A stretch of DNA of 64,000 bases from J054 sp965221985 (GTDB lineage: Bacteria > Pseudomonadota > Gammaproteobacteria > Steroidobacterales > GCA-2729495): the NCBI GenBank assembly GCA_965221985.1, contig OZ244928.1:3162001-3226000 (forward strand). The letters run 5' to 3'. This document shows positions 24,054-33,183 of the stretch, piece after piece. Every line of letters begins with the position of its first letter. Positions within the stretch are counted from its first letter, which is position 1. The position numbers and the translations under genes were made by a program. Under the pieces are notes generated by a model. The model had not been told where the DNA came from. It was given only the letters and a program-made list of their open reading frames with translations, and ran no database searches.

Positions 24054-25757
24054 TTATTTCGCTATTGACCGCAGCCAATCCGCGAGCTGGGTTGTCCATT
24101 CTGCCGGTTCCCCGGCCAACGGGCTAGGCGGTTCGGCGCCAGCCAAACCAGCCACTCGGGCAGCGCGCGCGTCGTGGCTGCCGCCCTTTCGATAAGCCAC
24201 ATGCACCGGGACATGAACGGCCTCGAGCGCCTCTGCCGAGGGGTAGGCTAACAGGTCGCGGACCAGACTGGAAAACGTGGGTGCAGCCTTCAGGGCCGCC
24301 TCAAATCGGCGCTGCAGTTCGTGAGGATCCAGGTCCGGTTCGCGGTCGAGTGCAGTGGCTGCTTCGGCCCTAAACCAGGGCCAAAAAAGTTCTCCATCGC
24401 GCACAAAATACCAAGCGCGCAACAAGTGTTCACCATAAAGCTCGGCGGCTAAACCCGGATCTAGCCCAGCCGCCAAATCCTCGCACTGTTCCGGGGTAAA
24501 TAGCCAAGGATCTACCATTAAAGCGCGGCTGCAACGTGCCGGATGCTGGGCCGCGGCCTCCGTCACCAACAAACTACCCGCGCCGATGCCCGCCCAAACG
24601 AGATCTTCAATGCCAAGTTGGTCCAAAGCAGCCAGCAAGGGCGTTAGCTGATCAGCGGGCGCCAGACTGGTCTCGCGTAGCGCGCCGGTTTCGCCTTGGC
24701 CCGGCAAGTCTGGAACAAGTACGAAGTAGTCTTCCGTCAGCGCCTCAGCGATTGCTACCAAGGAGGCAGCCTCGGCGGCCAAATCATGCAGCAGCATTAG
24801 CGGCGGCTTTTCCTCGTCACCCAACATTAATAGATGCAAAGCACCTGTCTGGGTGTTGAAGCATTCAGCTTGCAAGCCCGCGGCGGCACGACCAAAGCTT
24901 ATGCGTGGCAGCTCTACCGAAGGCGGCGCGTGCTTGAGCAGGAAATTCTCAGCACTATCATGCAAGGCTTCGTGGTCATCGAAAACTTCGCGAAGCGTAC
25001 CTTTGGGTAAAGCCTTTAAACGTTCCGGGTGTCCGGCAATGGGGTCTGAACTGCTATTGAGTACCGCCAAGGGTGTGGCAACTTGTGGTAAACGTTCCGC
25101 CGTGCGATAGCGAAAAGCCGCCCGGTATCCATCGCGCCCGGCGCGTTCAGCCCGAAACAAATCCACAACATAGGGCTGGGTAATGTCCGCCGCCGGCAAA
25201 TCCAAATTCAAACGCTTGTCGCGTGTTTTGCTATACCAGGGAAAAAACAACATCTGGTCACGGATACGCGCCCAGTGCCAAGGCAGATGCCCACCCTCGG
25301 GATCGGGACCGGGCTGAACCAGGTAATTGGCCAAAATATCCTCAAGCTCGTCACCGTCAACCACCACCAAGCCATTAATCATGGCTGCAGCGCAACGCTG
25401 GGGATAGCGACGGGCAAATTCGACGGCCAACATGGCGCCCGTGTGAAAACCATAGAGGGCGACTTGTGAGAGGCCTAGGACATCTAGAAACTCCGCAAGA
25501 ACCTCAGCGTAGTCATGTAGTTCGGGATCGGACTTGCCCAAACTCGTGGATAACCCGAAACCTGGCGTATCCGGGCTGATCACCGTGAAGTTTGGAGCGA
25601 ACCGGAGGATCTCAGATAGCATGGCCGCCGATGAACTCGGACTTTGGTGCAACAAGACCAGCGGCGGCCCACTGCCCGCCAGTCGAAAATGAATCTGGTG
25701 TTCGGCTAAGCGCGCATAGTGGCGAGTGACCTCGGCGGGTTCAGGGCTTTGATGCAT
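24054..25757 (-). CDS. Tandem alpha/beta-hydrolase-fold protein lacking nucleophilic Ser in both copies
   Basis: 567 residues from ATG 25757 (a GTG at 25808 would overlap the upstream gene). Two alpha/beta-hydrolase domains follow each other, about 15-280 and 305-565. Domain 1 has the oxyanion-side LVLLHQSPSSS and PDTPGFGLS blocks, but its elbow reads GFHTG (103-107), with His105 where Ser is expected. Domain 2 has LMLLHDLAAEA and PDLPGQGET, and its elbow reads GIGAG (390-394). The usual Ser-Asp-His hydrolysis is therefore doubtful. The protein may be a lyase or isomerase, or bind ligand. It lies 28 bases after the epoxide-hydrolase-like gene and 11 before the FAD oxidase. Confidence 0.82.
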   Translation of the reverse strand: MHQSPEPAEVTRHYARLAEHQIHFRLAGSGPPLVLLHQSPSSSAAMLSEILRFAPNFTVISPDTPGFGLSTSLGKSDPELHDYAEVLAEFLDVLGLSQVALYGFHTGAMLAVEFARRYPQRCAAAMINGLVVVDGDELEDILANYLVQPGPDPEGGHLPWHWARIRDQMLFFPWYSKTRDKRLNLDLPAADITQPYVVDLFRAERAGRDGYRAAFRYRTAERLPQVATPLAVLNSSSDPIAGHPERLKALPKGTLREVFDDHEALHDSAENFLLKHAPPSVELPRISFGRAAAGLQAECFNTQTGALHLLMLGDEEKPPLMLLHDLAAEAASLVAIAEALTEDYFVLVPDLPGQGETGALRETSLAPADQLTPLLAALDQLGIEDLVWAGIGAGSLLVTEAAAQHPARCSRALMVDPWLFTPEQCEDLAAGLDPGLAAELYGEHLLRAWYFVRDGELFWPWFRAEAATALDREPDLDPHELQRRFEAALKAAPTFSSLVRDLLAYPSAEALEAVHVPVHVAYRKGGSHDARAARVAGLAGAEPPSPLAGEPAEWTTQLADWLRSIAK

Positions 25758-25785
25758 GCTCAGCCTGCGTGCAACTCGTGGAACA

Positions 25786-26184
25786 CTAGCCGATGATTTG
25801 CTTGGCACCCGGCATGGGCCAATCTTTCCAGACCTTGATTACACCGTCTTCAATTTCGAAATGTCCGGCGATATGAAAATGCATGCTCGGCGTCTCACTG
25901 CCCTCAGGCGCAACAAAATGATCAATGCGTTCATTCAGCACCAAGGGACCGACGGCGTGCGAGCGAATGATCTCCCAATCGACCTGAGCCAGCTTTTTCA
26001 AAAACGGCCCCATCTGCGCGGCGAATTGCTCCGCGCTGGTGATCAACGGCTGACCTGGTGTGATTTGGTAGAGCAGGTCTTGCGCCAGATACGGCAGCAA
26101 AGCATCAACATCGCGCAAGGACCAATCCCGGCAGAAATTGTTCACCAAGGTTTCATTCGCGTTTTCGTGCTTGCTGAAATCCAT
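25786..26184 (-). CDS. SnoaL / limonene-1,2-epoxide hydrolase-like protein
   Basis: 132 residues from ATG 26184, with GGAG nine bases upstream. A small cone-shaped alpha+beta (NTF2-like) fold. NERIDHF supplies an Arg-x-Asp pair and VIKVWKDWP a second Asp, corresponding to the Asp-Arg-Asp catalytic set of limonene-1,2-epoxide hydrolase. FHIAGHFEIEDG is the family strand pair. It may open an epoxide, or be a SnoaL-type cyclase or isomerase. First gene of the seven-gene cluster running down to 19.5 kb. Confidence 0.75.
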   Translation of the reverse strand: MDFSKHENANETLVNNFCRDWSLRDVDALLPYLAQDLLYQITPGQPLITSAEQFAAQMGPFLKKLAQVDWEIIRSHAVGPLVLNERIDHFVAPEGSETPSMHFHIAGHFEIEDGVIKVWKDWPMPGAKQIIG

Positions 26185-26250
26185 CTGATCTGCTCCGCTT
26201 AAGCCTGGTTGCAAGCATAAGGGTTTATGCTGTGCGTGTAACTGGCAGGA

Positions 26251-26408
26251 GGGGTCGAACCGATTTTTTCGGGCTGAACCGGTCCAATTGCGGCCGTGGG
26301 TCGAACCGATTTTTTCGTCCGCCTAGGTAGATCACAGCCACCCAAAAACATCGTCGCATCGGATTCAACTATTGGACGGCTTCAGCCCGAAAAATTCGGT
26401 TCGACCCC
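26251..26408. repeat. Dispersed repeat: solo left end plus full 112-bp element
   Basis: A solo end (GGGGTCGAACCGATTTTTTC, 26251-26270) precedes a complete element, 26297-26408. The complete element has a left end TGGGTCGAACCGATTTTTTC and a matching inverted right end 26386-26408. The internal ATCGTCGCATCG at 26350 recurs at the same offset in the 39-kb copy. Confidence 0.85.
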
Positions 26409-26421
26409 TAGCAATCAATTT

Positions 26422-29400
26422 TCATTGCGGCTGACCAGGCGATGGCATTGCCATAACCCGCGGGTCATCACGCATCAATTGGCTGCGAGCCGACCATTCG
26501 TTCGCGGCGTCGGGCTCGGCCAACCACTGAAAGCGGCCGCCGGCAAGGATGGCAACGGGAGAACCGCCGCGGTAAAGCAAACGATTGCGTGCCGTCGCGG
26601 CCACGCGCTCCCCAGGTGTAATGATCCCGGCCAGGTTCAGCGGGTCGGCCGCGGAGACGGCGACCTCCAGGTCACGGTCTGCGTTACGTGCCTGGCGCAA
26701 CTGCTCAACGGCCTCCGGCCAGGCAAATTGCTCGCCGCCAAAACCGTTGACGAAACGTCCGCCGCGGACCTCGCCCCGCGCCTCCAAGCGCCGCAAGACT
26801 CGAACCAACAGCCGCCACGGCGGCAAGCGCTTGGATTCGCGATGCAATAAGCCGCGAAACACGACGCCATAGCGATTCAACAGCGCAACGGCAACCTGCT
26901 CGGCCTGCGCTTCATCAAAGCGCAACTCCTCACCATCCGCCGTTGCGTTTGCCGCCGCAGCCAGCAACGACCATCGACCGGCCGCATCCACGCCCACCGC
27001 GGTACGGCGTCGCCGGCTGGAATAGCGTGGGCGGCGTGACGCTGGCGTGATCAAGGCGCGTAAACCGGAAAAGTTATCCGAAGTCACCAGGCCACGAGCC
27101 ACCAACAGTGCCAAGCCCTCTTCCACTTGGGTGCGCAGCAAACCCGTGTGCTGAACGAGGTCAACAAAAAACATCGCGCCCTGGGTCCGCAGCGCATCAC
27201 GAATCTTCGCCGCCAGCGCGGGCAGTTCTGGTTCGTCATCGGTAGCGGGCAGCCACATAGGCGTCCAGACAGACAAATTGCTGCGTTCGATGAGCGCGAT
27301 GGGCGTGTTGCGCACAGGCCCCGGGCGTGCGCTGCTGTTGCCATCGCCCCAGGGTCTCAGCCAAACAAAACCACCGCTGGCGAGCAACTGATCTAAGTCC
27401 GACGGCAAGTAAGCATCGGCGCGCGAAGGCAAGAGGTATTTTTCCCAAGCGGCGGCGGGTGCAGAAAAACCCTGCAGCCGGCTCAAGGCCGCCCGCACCG
27501 CTTCCGGCCCCTCGGCGCGCTCGCCGGCCAAACCGTGCCAGCGAAATAGAAAGCGCATCAGCGCCGCGGGCGATACCGGCTCGACTTGCTTGCGCAGGCT
27601 GCGGATGGTGCGCTGGTGAATGCGCGCGAGCAGGCGACGGTCGCACCATTCTGTCTCGTCGCCGGCCTGGCCGCGGAAACGACCTTGAATTACAAAACCT
27701 TCAATTTCAAGAGCTTGTAAGGCATTTGTTACAGATGACACGAGAATACCCAAAGGCTGGCCCAGGGCGGTGGCGGTCACGGGCCCCAAGGTTTCCAGGC
27801 GGCTACGCAGCAGTTCCACCAAGGCCGACTTGGGATCGGCGGCCTCACCGCCGCTGCGAAACGTGGTCACTGCATCAATGGCGAGTTCTAGACTTGCGTG
27901 GGCTGCGACTTGCTGCAACTCGGCCAAGCGTTCGGCGGCCACCCACAGGGCTTCGCCCCCCTCTGGCGTGAACGCGGTGGCGCGCCGCTGGGCGATGAGC
28001 TTTTCAAAATACGGCTGCCAGGTTTCGTCCGCGCATTCCGCCGCGCTTAGGAAGCCGCTCAAGACCAAGGCATCATGGAGTTCGTCCGCGTTGCGCACCA
28101 AAGGCCAAGCTTCGGCGCCGACCTCGTCAATGGCGGCCGGATCAGGCTTGGCCAAGCGCGCCGCCTCGTCGGGATCCAACAAGTGCCGGCTGCGGATGGC
28201 TTGAGTGCGGCGCTCCTCCGCCGGCGCATCATCGAGGAAGGCGTAGGGCCGCGCGCTGATGATTTCTTGTGCCAGGGGTGACGGACTGGTGAGATCTAGC
28301 GCATCAACTTGGACCTCGCCTTCCGCCATACGCGTGAGCAAGGCCTCCAGCCCAGCGACATCCATAAGCTCGTTCAAACAATCGTCCAGCGTTTGTTGCA
28401 CCAGCGGGTGATCTGGAACCTGCCGATCGCCGGCGATATTCTCCGCGCAGGCCAATTGATCCGGAAATACCAAGGCCATCAAATCCTCAGCATCGCCGCG
28501 TTGAAACTGTGGGGGGATTTTTTTGCCGTTGCGATTGCGGCGCACGGCCAAGGCAATGGTTGCGGCCCAGCGCCAGCGCGTGGGAAACATGGGCGCGGCC
28601 AGAAGGGCTTGGATCAACACTTGGCGCACACTGCTCGCCTTTAGATACTTGGCCACATCCGCCAGCGGAAAACTGTGTGTGGGACCCAAAGATAAGACAA
28701 TGCTGTCTTCCAAGGCGGCGGCCTGTAGTTCGAAATTGAATTTGCGGCAAAACCGTTTACGCAGCGCCAGACCCCAGGCGCGATTCAATCGCGACCCATA
28801 GGGCGAATGAATGACTAAGTGCGTGTCACCCAGTTCATCCATGAACCGCTCCATCACAATACGCTGCTGAGTGGGCAAACCGCCTAGCACGGCATCCGCC
28901 GTGGCGAGATAGTCGGTCAGTTGTTCGCGGGCCGAATCCTGCAGACCCAATTCGTCTTGCAACCAGGCCCGCAGCCTCGTGTTGCCGGCGGCACGGTATT
29001 CACTGAATTGCTCCCGCAGGCGCGACACGGCGAAGGACAATTCATTGGAACGGCCTGGCGCTTCACCGAACCAAAAGGGAATATTTGGCGGCGCGCCATG
29101 AGCGTCTTGCACATAGACCTTGCCGGTCTCCACGCGCAGGATCTGATAAGAGGTATTGCCCAGCTGAAAAATATCCCCAGGCAAACTTTCGAAGGCAAAG
29201 TCTTCGTTCAAGCTGCCCACGGAGAATTCTTCCGGCATCAAGACTACGTCGTAATCAAACTGATCGGGAATGGCGCCGCCATTGGTCATGGCCGTGAGTC
29301 GCGCACCGCGCCGGGCGCGCAGGCGTTCGTTCACGGCATCCAAATGCAAGTAGACGGCACGGCGGCCGCGCCGGGTGGTAAAGCCATCGGCCAACATGGC

Positions 29401-30741
29401 CAGTAAGGCGTTGAATTGCTCGCGGCTTAGGTTGCGATAGGGCCAGGCGCGACAAAGCTGAATGTACAACTCATCAATACCCCAATCTCGAGCCGCCACC
29501 TCGGCCACGATTTGCTGAGCCAGCACGTCCAGCGCCGGACCTTGGGGGCAAATGACATCGAGTTCTTCGCGATGCACGGCATCGAGCAAGGCCACGCATT
29601 CAACCAAGTCATCGCGGGATAGAGGAAAGAGCCGCCCCTTCGGCAAAGCATTAACGCCGTGACCCGATCGGCCCACCCGCTGCAACAGCGGCGCAATGCC
29701 CCGCGGTGAACCCAGTTGCACCGTGAGATCCACATCACCAATATCGATGCCCAACTCCAGCGAAGCCGTGGCCACCAAGGCCCGCAGTTCACCCGCTTTG
29801 AGTCTTTGCTCCGCATCCAGCCGATGTTCGCGCGCCAGACTGCCATGGTGGGAAGTCACCGCGCCGTCATCCAAACGTTCCGCCAAGTGCCGGGAAACCC
29901 GCTCGGCCAAGCGGCGGGTATTCACGAAAATTAGCGTGGTGCGATGCGCTAGGACCAGCTCGGCCAATCGATCATAAATCTCGGTCCAGACTTCACCCGC
30001 CATCACGGCTTGCAAGGCCGATGCCGGCAATTCCAAGGCCAGATCTCGCTCACGCACATAGCCGGTGTCGATGATCTCGCAGGCCTCATCCCGGTTGCCC
30101 AGCAGGAATCGCGCCATCACCGACATAGGCTTCTGCGTGGCAGAAATCCCCACCCTCACCGGCGGCCGCTTACACAGGGCGTCAAGCCGCTCCAAGGACA
30201 GTGCCAAGTGCGCGCCCCGCTTGTTATCGGCCACCGCGTGCAATTCATCCACGATCACCGTGCGCACGGTGCCGAGCATGTCCCGGCCCGATTCGGAAGT
30301 CAGTAAGATAAAAAGCGACTCAGGCGTGGTAACCAGAATGTGCGGCGCCTGCCGGCGCATCCGCGCCCGCGCGCTGGCCGGTGTATCCCCCGTGCGCACG
30401 GCCGCGCGCATCTGCAATGGACTCAGTTCGCCGAGATTAGCCTGAATACCCGCGAGAGGTACTTCAAGGTTTTTATGAATATCATTCGATAAGGCCTTGA
30501 GCGGACTGATATAAAGTACTCGTGTCTCATCGGGCAAACCAAGCACTTCCCCCTCGCGCACCAGTTGATCGATGACCGCCAGAAACGCAGCCAAGGTCTT
30601 ACCCGAACCCGTCGGTGCTGCGAGCAAAGCGTGCCGGCCCGATTGCACGGCAGGCCAAGCTTGCGCCTGCACGGGCGTCGGCGCGGCAAAGTTTTCCTCA
30701 AACCAAGCCGCGACGGCGGGGTGAAATAGCCCATCATTCAT
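26422..30741 (-). CDS. lhr: Large helicase-related protein (DExH ATP-dependent helicase)
   Basis: 1439 residues, near the size of E. coli Lhr. Motif I is APTGSGKTLAA (about 40), Ia SPLKALSNDI, motif II VDELHAV (DExH), motif III GISATQ, motif IV/V FVNTRRLAERVSRHL and ATASLELGIDIGDVDLT, and motif VI QRVGRSGH. A WH domain and a long C-terminal region with an Lhr-type cap follow. It translocates 3'-5' on single-stranded DNA and prefers RNA:DNA hybrids; roles in DNA repair are reported for the family. It stands alone here with no ligase or exonuclease partner, flanked on both sides by dispersed repeats. Confidence 0.95.
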   Translation of the reverse strand: MNDGLFHPAVAAWFEENFAAPTPVQAQAWPAVQSGRHALLAAPTGSGKTLAAFLAVIDQLVREGEVLGLPDETRVLYISPLKALSNDIHKNLEVPLAGIQANLGELSPLQMRAAVRTGDTPASARARMRRQAPHILVTTPESLFILLTSESGRDMLGTVRTVIVDELHAVADNKRGAHLALSLERLDALCKRPPVRVGISATQKPMSVMARFLLGNRDEACEIIDTGYVRERDLALELPASALQAVMAGEVWTEIYDRLAELVLAHRTTLIFVNTRRLAERVSRHLAERLDDGAVTSHHGSLAREHRLDAEQRLKAGELRALVATASLELGIDIGDVDLTVQLGSPRGIAPLLQRVGRSGHGVNALPKGRLFPLSRDDLVECVALLDAVHREELDVICPQGPALDVLAQQIVAEVAARDWGIDELYIQLCRAWPYRNLSREQFNALLAMLADGFTTRRGRRAVYLHLDAVNERLRARRGARLTAMTNGGAIPDQFDYDVVLMPEEFSVGSLNEDFAFESLPGDIFQLGNTSYQILRVETGKVYVQDAHGAPPNIPFWFGEAPGRSNELSFAVSRLREQFSEYRAAGNTRLRAWLQDELGLQDSAREQLTDYLATADAVLGGLPTQQRIVMERFMDELGDTHLVIHSPYGSRLNRAWGLALRKRFCRKFNFELQAAALEDSIVLSLGPTHSFPLADVAKYLKASSVRQVLIQALLAAPMFPTRWRWAATIALAVRRNRNGKKIPPQFQRGDAEDLMALVFPDQLACAENIAGDRQVPDHPLVQQTLDDCLNELMDVAGLEALLTRMAEGEVQVDALDLTSPSPLAQEIISARPYAFLDDAPAEERRTQAIRSRHLLDPDEAARLAKPDPAAIDEVGAEAWPLVRNADELHDALVLSGFLSAAECADETWQPYFEKLIAQRRATAFTPEGGEALWVAAERLAELQQVAAHASLELAIDAVTTFRSGGEAADPKSALVELLRSRLETLGPVTATALGQPLGILVSSVTNALQALEIEGFVIQGRFRGQAGDETEWCDRRLLARIHQRTIRSLRKQVEPVSPAALMRFLFRWHGLAGERAEGPEAVRAALSRLQGFSAPAAAWEKYLLPSRADAYLPSDLDQLLASGGFVWLRPWGDGNSSARPGPVRNTPIALIERSNLSVWTPMWLPATDDEPELPALAAKIRDALRTQGAMFFVDLVQHTGLLRTQVEEGLALLVARGLVTSDNFSGLRALITPASRRPRYSSRRRRTAVGVDAAGRWSLLAAAANATADGEELRFDEAQAEQVAVALLNRYGVVFRGLLHRESKRLPPWRLLVRVLRRLEARGEVRGGRFVNGFGGEQFAWPEAVEQLRQARNADRDLEVAVSAADPLNLAGIITPGERVAATARNRLLYRGGSPVAILAGGRFQWLAEPDAANEWSARSQLMRDDPRVMAMPSPGQPQ

Positions 30742-30788
30742 GAACCCATCATAAAGCCTGGCAGGCTCATTGGGTGGGCCTAAGAGAA

Positions 30789-30898
30789 GGGGTCGAACCG
30801 ATTTATTCGTCCACTGACATCGATCGAAACCTCGTTAACTATGCACACAACGAGGCAATTGGTAGCGCGAAACTATCCGAATAAATCGGTTCGACCCC
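30789..30898. repeat. Dispersed repeat, full 110-bp element
   Basis: Left end GGGGTCGAACCGATTTATTC at 30789 and inverted right end finishing with CGGTTCGACCCC at 30898. An inner hairpin (CCTCGTT / AACGAGG, 30830-30857 region) is also visible. Lies between divergent lhr and the quinone reductase gene. Confidence 0.88.
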
Positions 30899-30951
30899 CT
30901 ACTGCCCTCCCCAGCTATACTGCACGAGCCTCTAGCCCAGCTCAGATCTCC

Positions 30952-31959
30952 ATGCCCCAACCGCAGATTCCCAGTTCCATGGCCGTTGTCGAAATCAGCG
31001 AACCCGGCCCACCCGAGGTATTGGTCGGCGCCCGCCGCCCCGTGCCCCAGGCGAATTCAGACGAGGTCCTTATTAAGGTGTCGGGCGCGGGCGTCAATCG
31101 GCCGGATTGTCTGCAACGCCGGGGAATTTATCCGGCGCCGCCCGGGGCATCGGATTTGCCAGGCTTGGAAGTGTCGGGCCAGGTCGTTGCGGTGGGAAGT
31201 TCCGTCAGCAACTGGCAAATCCATGACGAAGTTTGCGCCTTGATCGCCGGCGGTGGGTATGCGGAATATTGTGCCGCGCCGGCCGCCCAATGCTTGCCGG
31301 TGCCCAAAAACATGGAATTGATTCATGCCGCGGCCCTCCCCGAAACCTTTTTTACCGTCTGGAGCAACCTGTTTGATCGCGCGCAACTCAAAAAAGGCGA
31401 GTCAGTGCTCATTCACGGCGGCGCCAGCGGCATTGGCACCACGGCCATTCAAATGGCCCGCGCCACGGGCGCTCGAGTTTACGCCACGGCGGGATCAGAC
31501 GAAAAGTGTGCGCTGTGCAAGACCCTGGGTGCGGAGCATGCGATCAACTATCGCCAGGAAAATTTTACACTAGCCATGAAAGAGTTGACTGATGCACAAG
31601 GCGTTGATGTCGTCCTGGATATCGTTGGCGGCGCTTATCTCGACGACAACCTAAAAGTCCTCGCCACGGACGGCCGACTTGCCATTATCGGCGTACTGGG
31701 TGGTGGCAAGGGCGAAGCCAATTTGGGACGCATGCTGACCAAGCGTTTGACCATTACCGCATCCACCCTGCGCGCGCGCGATCAGCAAGCGAAGTCGGCC
31801 ATTGCGGAGCAATTGCGGCAACATATCTGGCCCAAACTGGATGCCGGTGAGATTAAGCCCGTCATTCAAAAAATAATCCCCCTGCGCGATGCCGCCGATG
31901 CCCACCGCCTGTTAGAGGCGAATGAGGCCAGGGGCAAAATCGTCTTGAGCTGCGATTAG
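30952..31959 (+). CDS. NAD(P)H quinone oxidoreductase, PIG3/Qor type
   Basis: 335 residues from ATG 30952; homology begins at MAVVEISEPGPPEVL (ATG 30979), which is an alternative start. A zinc-free MDR-family enzyme: GVNRPDCLQRRGIYPAPPGAS is the PIG3 signature, and GGASGIGTTAIQMARATGA is the NADPH-binding Rossmann loop. It catalyses one- or two-electron quinone reduction in the cytosol. It reads in the same direction as xdhC, nine bases before it, so they are an operon. Confidence 0.9.
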   Translation: MPQPQIPSSMAVVEISEPGPPEVLVGARRPVPQANSDEVLIKVSGAGVNRPDCLQRRGIYPAPPGASDLPGLEVSGQVVAVGSSVSNWQIHDEVCALIAGGGYAEYCAAPAAQCLPVPKNMELIHAAALPETFFTVWSNLFDRAQLKKGESVLIHGGASGIGTTAIQMARATGARVYATAGSDEKCALCKTLGAEHAINYRQENFTLAMKELTDAQGVDVVLDIVGGAYLDDNLKVLATDGRLAIIGVLGGGKGEANLGRMLTKRLTITASTLRARDQQAKSAIAEQLRQHIWPKLDAGEIKPVIQKIIPLRDAADAHRLLEANEARGKIVLSCD

Positions 31960-31968
31960 TTCAGCGGC

Positions 31969-33039
31969 ATGAGCGACCGGCGCATCATTGAAGCATTCGA
32001 AGCCTGGGCCACCGAGGGCCGTAAGCTGGTCTTGGGAACCGTGTATGAAACCCAGGGCTCCACCTATAGCAAAGCCGGCCAGCACATCATTATCGCCGAC
32101 AACGGTGACTACCAGGGTTTGGTGAGCGGCGGCTGTTTGGAAGGCGATTTGGCTGAGCATGCCGCGCAAGTGATTGCCGATGGTCAGGCACGCAGTTTGA
32201 CTTACGACTTGCGGGATGAAGCGGACGAAGTTTGGGGATTGGGGATTGGTTGCAATGGACTCTTGCGAATCCTGTTGCAACGGCTAGAACCGGACAACAA
32301 TTACCAGCCGTTTCGCGCCATCACCGAACTCCAACGCCGCGGCGAATCCGGCATTGCGGCAGTGATTGTTGCCAGTGACGATCCCCAGTTAGAGATCGGT
32401 GCAAGCTTGCTCAAGACTGAGCGAGAGACTAAGACATGGCGGATGCCTGAAGAGCAAGCGGCGGAAGTCTTGAAGCATTGCGACCAGCTGGCTGTTAACG
32501 ACCCAAACGCCTTCAAGCAGCTGCTAGGTTCGTACGAAGCTTTATGCGCTAGCGTTCGCCCTCTGCCGCAGCTACTCATCCTAGGCGCCGGACCCGATGC
32601 ACTACCGGTATTGCGCATCGCCCATGAACTCGGATGGTTGGTCACCCTCGCCGACCATCGGCCGGCATACTTGGGGAATCCCGAGTTTGGACTCGCTGAC
32701 ACACAGGTAGAATCCCTGCCGGAACAAATCGCCAGCCAAGTGAACTTGGACGATTACAACGCCGCCATAGTGATGAGTCACCACCTAGATTCGGACCGCA
32801 GCTATCTACATCAGCTTGCCGCTTGTCGAATTCCGTATATTGGCTTGCTAGGCCCACGCCTGCGGCGAGAAAGATTAATCAAGGAACTTGGACAACAAGG
32901 TGCACGCATCGCACCGCGCCTGCACGGCCCCATCGGACTCGATATTGGCGCGGATTCACCGGAATCCATTGCCTTGGCTATTTTGGCGGAAATTCACAAG
33001 ACGCTAGCGAACGGGGGTCGAACCGATTTATTCGGGTAG
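31969..33039 (+). CDS. xdhC: XdhC/CoxI-family molybdenum cofactor insertion protein
   Basis: 356 residues. The N-terminal XdhC domain has VYETQGSTYSKAGQHIII and SGGCLEGDLAEHA, with the conserved Cys. The C-terminal NAD-like Rossmann domain starts at LLILGAGPDALPVLRIA. These proteins bind sulfurated Mo cofactor and load it into xanthine-dehydrogenase-type enzymes. No such large subunit is in the window, although an orphan 2Fe-2S subunit lies at 20 kb. The last codons (GGRTDLFG-stop) are made from a dispersed repeat end, so the native C-terminus was probably replaced. Confidence 0.88.
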   Translation: MSDRRIIEAFEAWATEGRKLVLGTVYETQGSTYSKAGQHIIIADNGDYQGLVSGGCLEGDLAEHAAQVIADGQARSLTYDLRDEADEVWGLGIGCNGLLRILLQRLEPDNNYQPFRAITELQRRGESGIAAVIVASDDPQLEIGASLLKTERETKTWRMPEEQAAEVLKHCDQLAVNDPNAFKQLLGSYEALCASVRPLPQLLILGAGPDALPVLRIAHELGWLVTLADHRPAYLGNPEFGLADTQVESLPEQIASQVNLDDYNAAIVMSHHLDSDRSYLHQLAACRIPYIGLLGPRLRRERLIKELGQQGARIAPRLHGPIGLDIGADSPESIALAILAEIHKTLANGGRTDLFG

Positions 33040-33176
33040 TCTCCTGCCATTAATTGCCTCGCGACAGGCATCGAACCGATTTATTCGCCCACGGAGGTGC
33101 ATCCATGCCACCAATTCTCGCCGCCTAACTGATCGACAATTTGTGGAACCCGGTCCGAAAAAATCGATTCGACCCC
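33014..33176. repeat. Dispersed repeat: solo left end plus 110-bp element
   Basis: Solo left end GGGGTCGAACCGATTTATTC at 33014, inside xdhC. A second left end (GGCATCGAACCGATTTATTC) at 33067 pairs with a right end finishing at 33176 (TCGATTCGACCCC). The left-left-right layout matches the 26-kb locus. Confidence 0.82.
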
Positions 33177-33183
33177 TTCCCAC

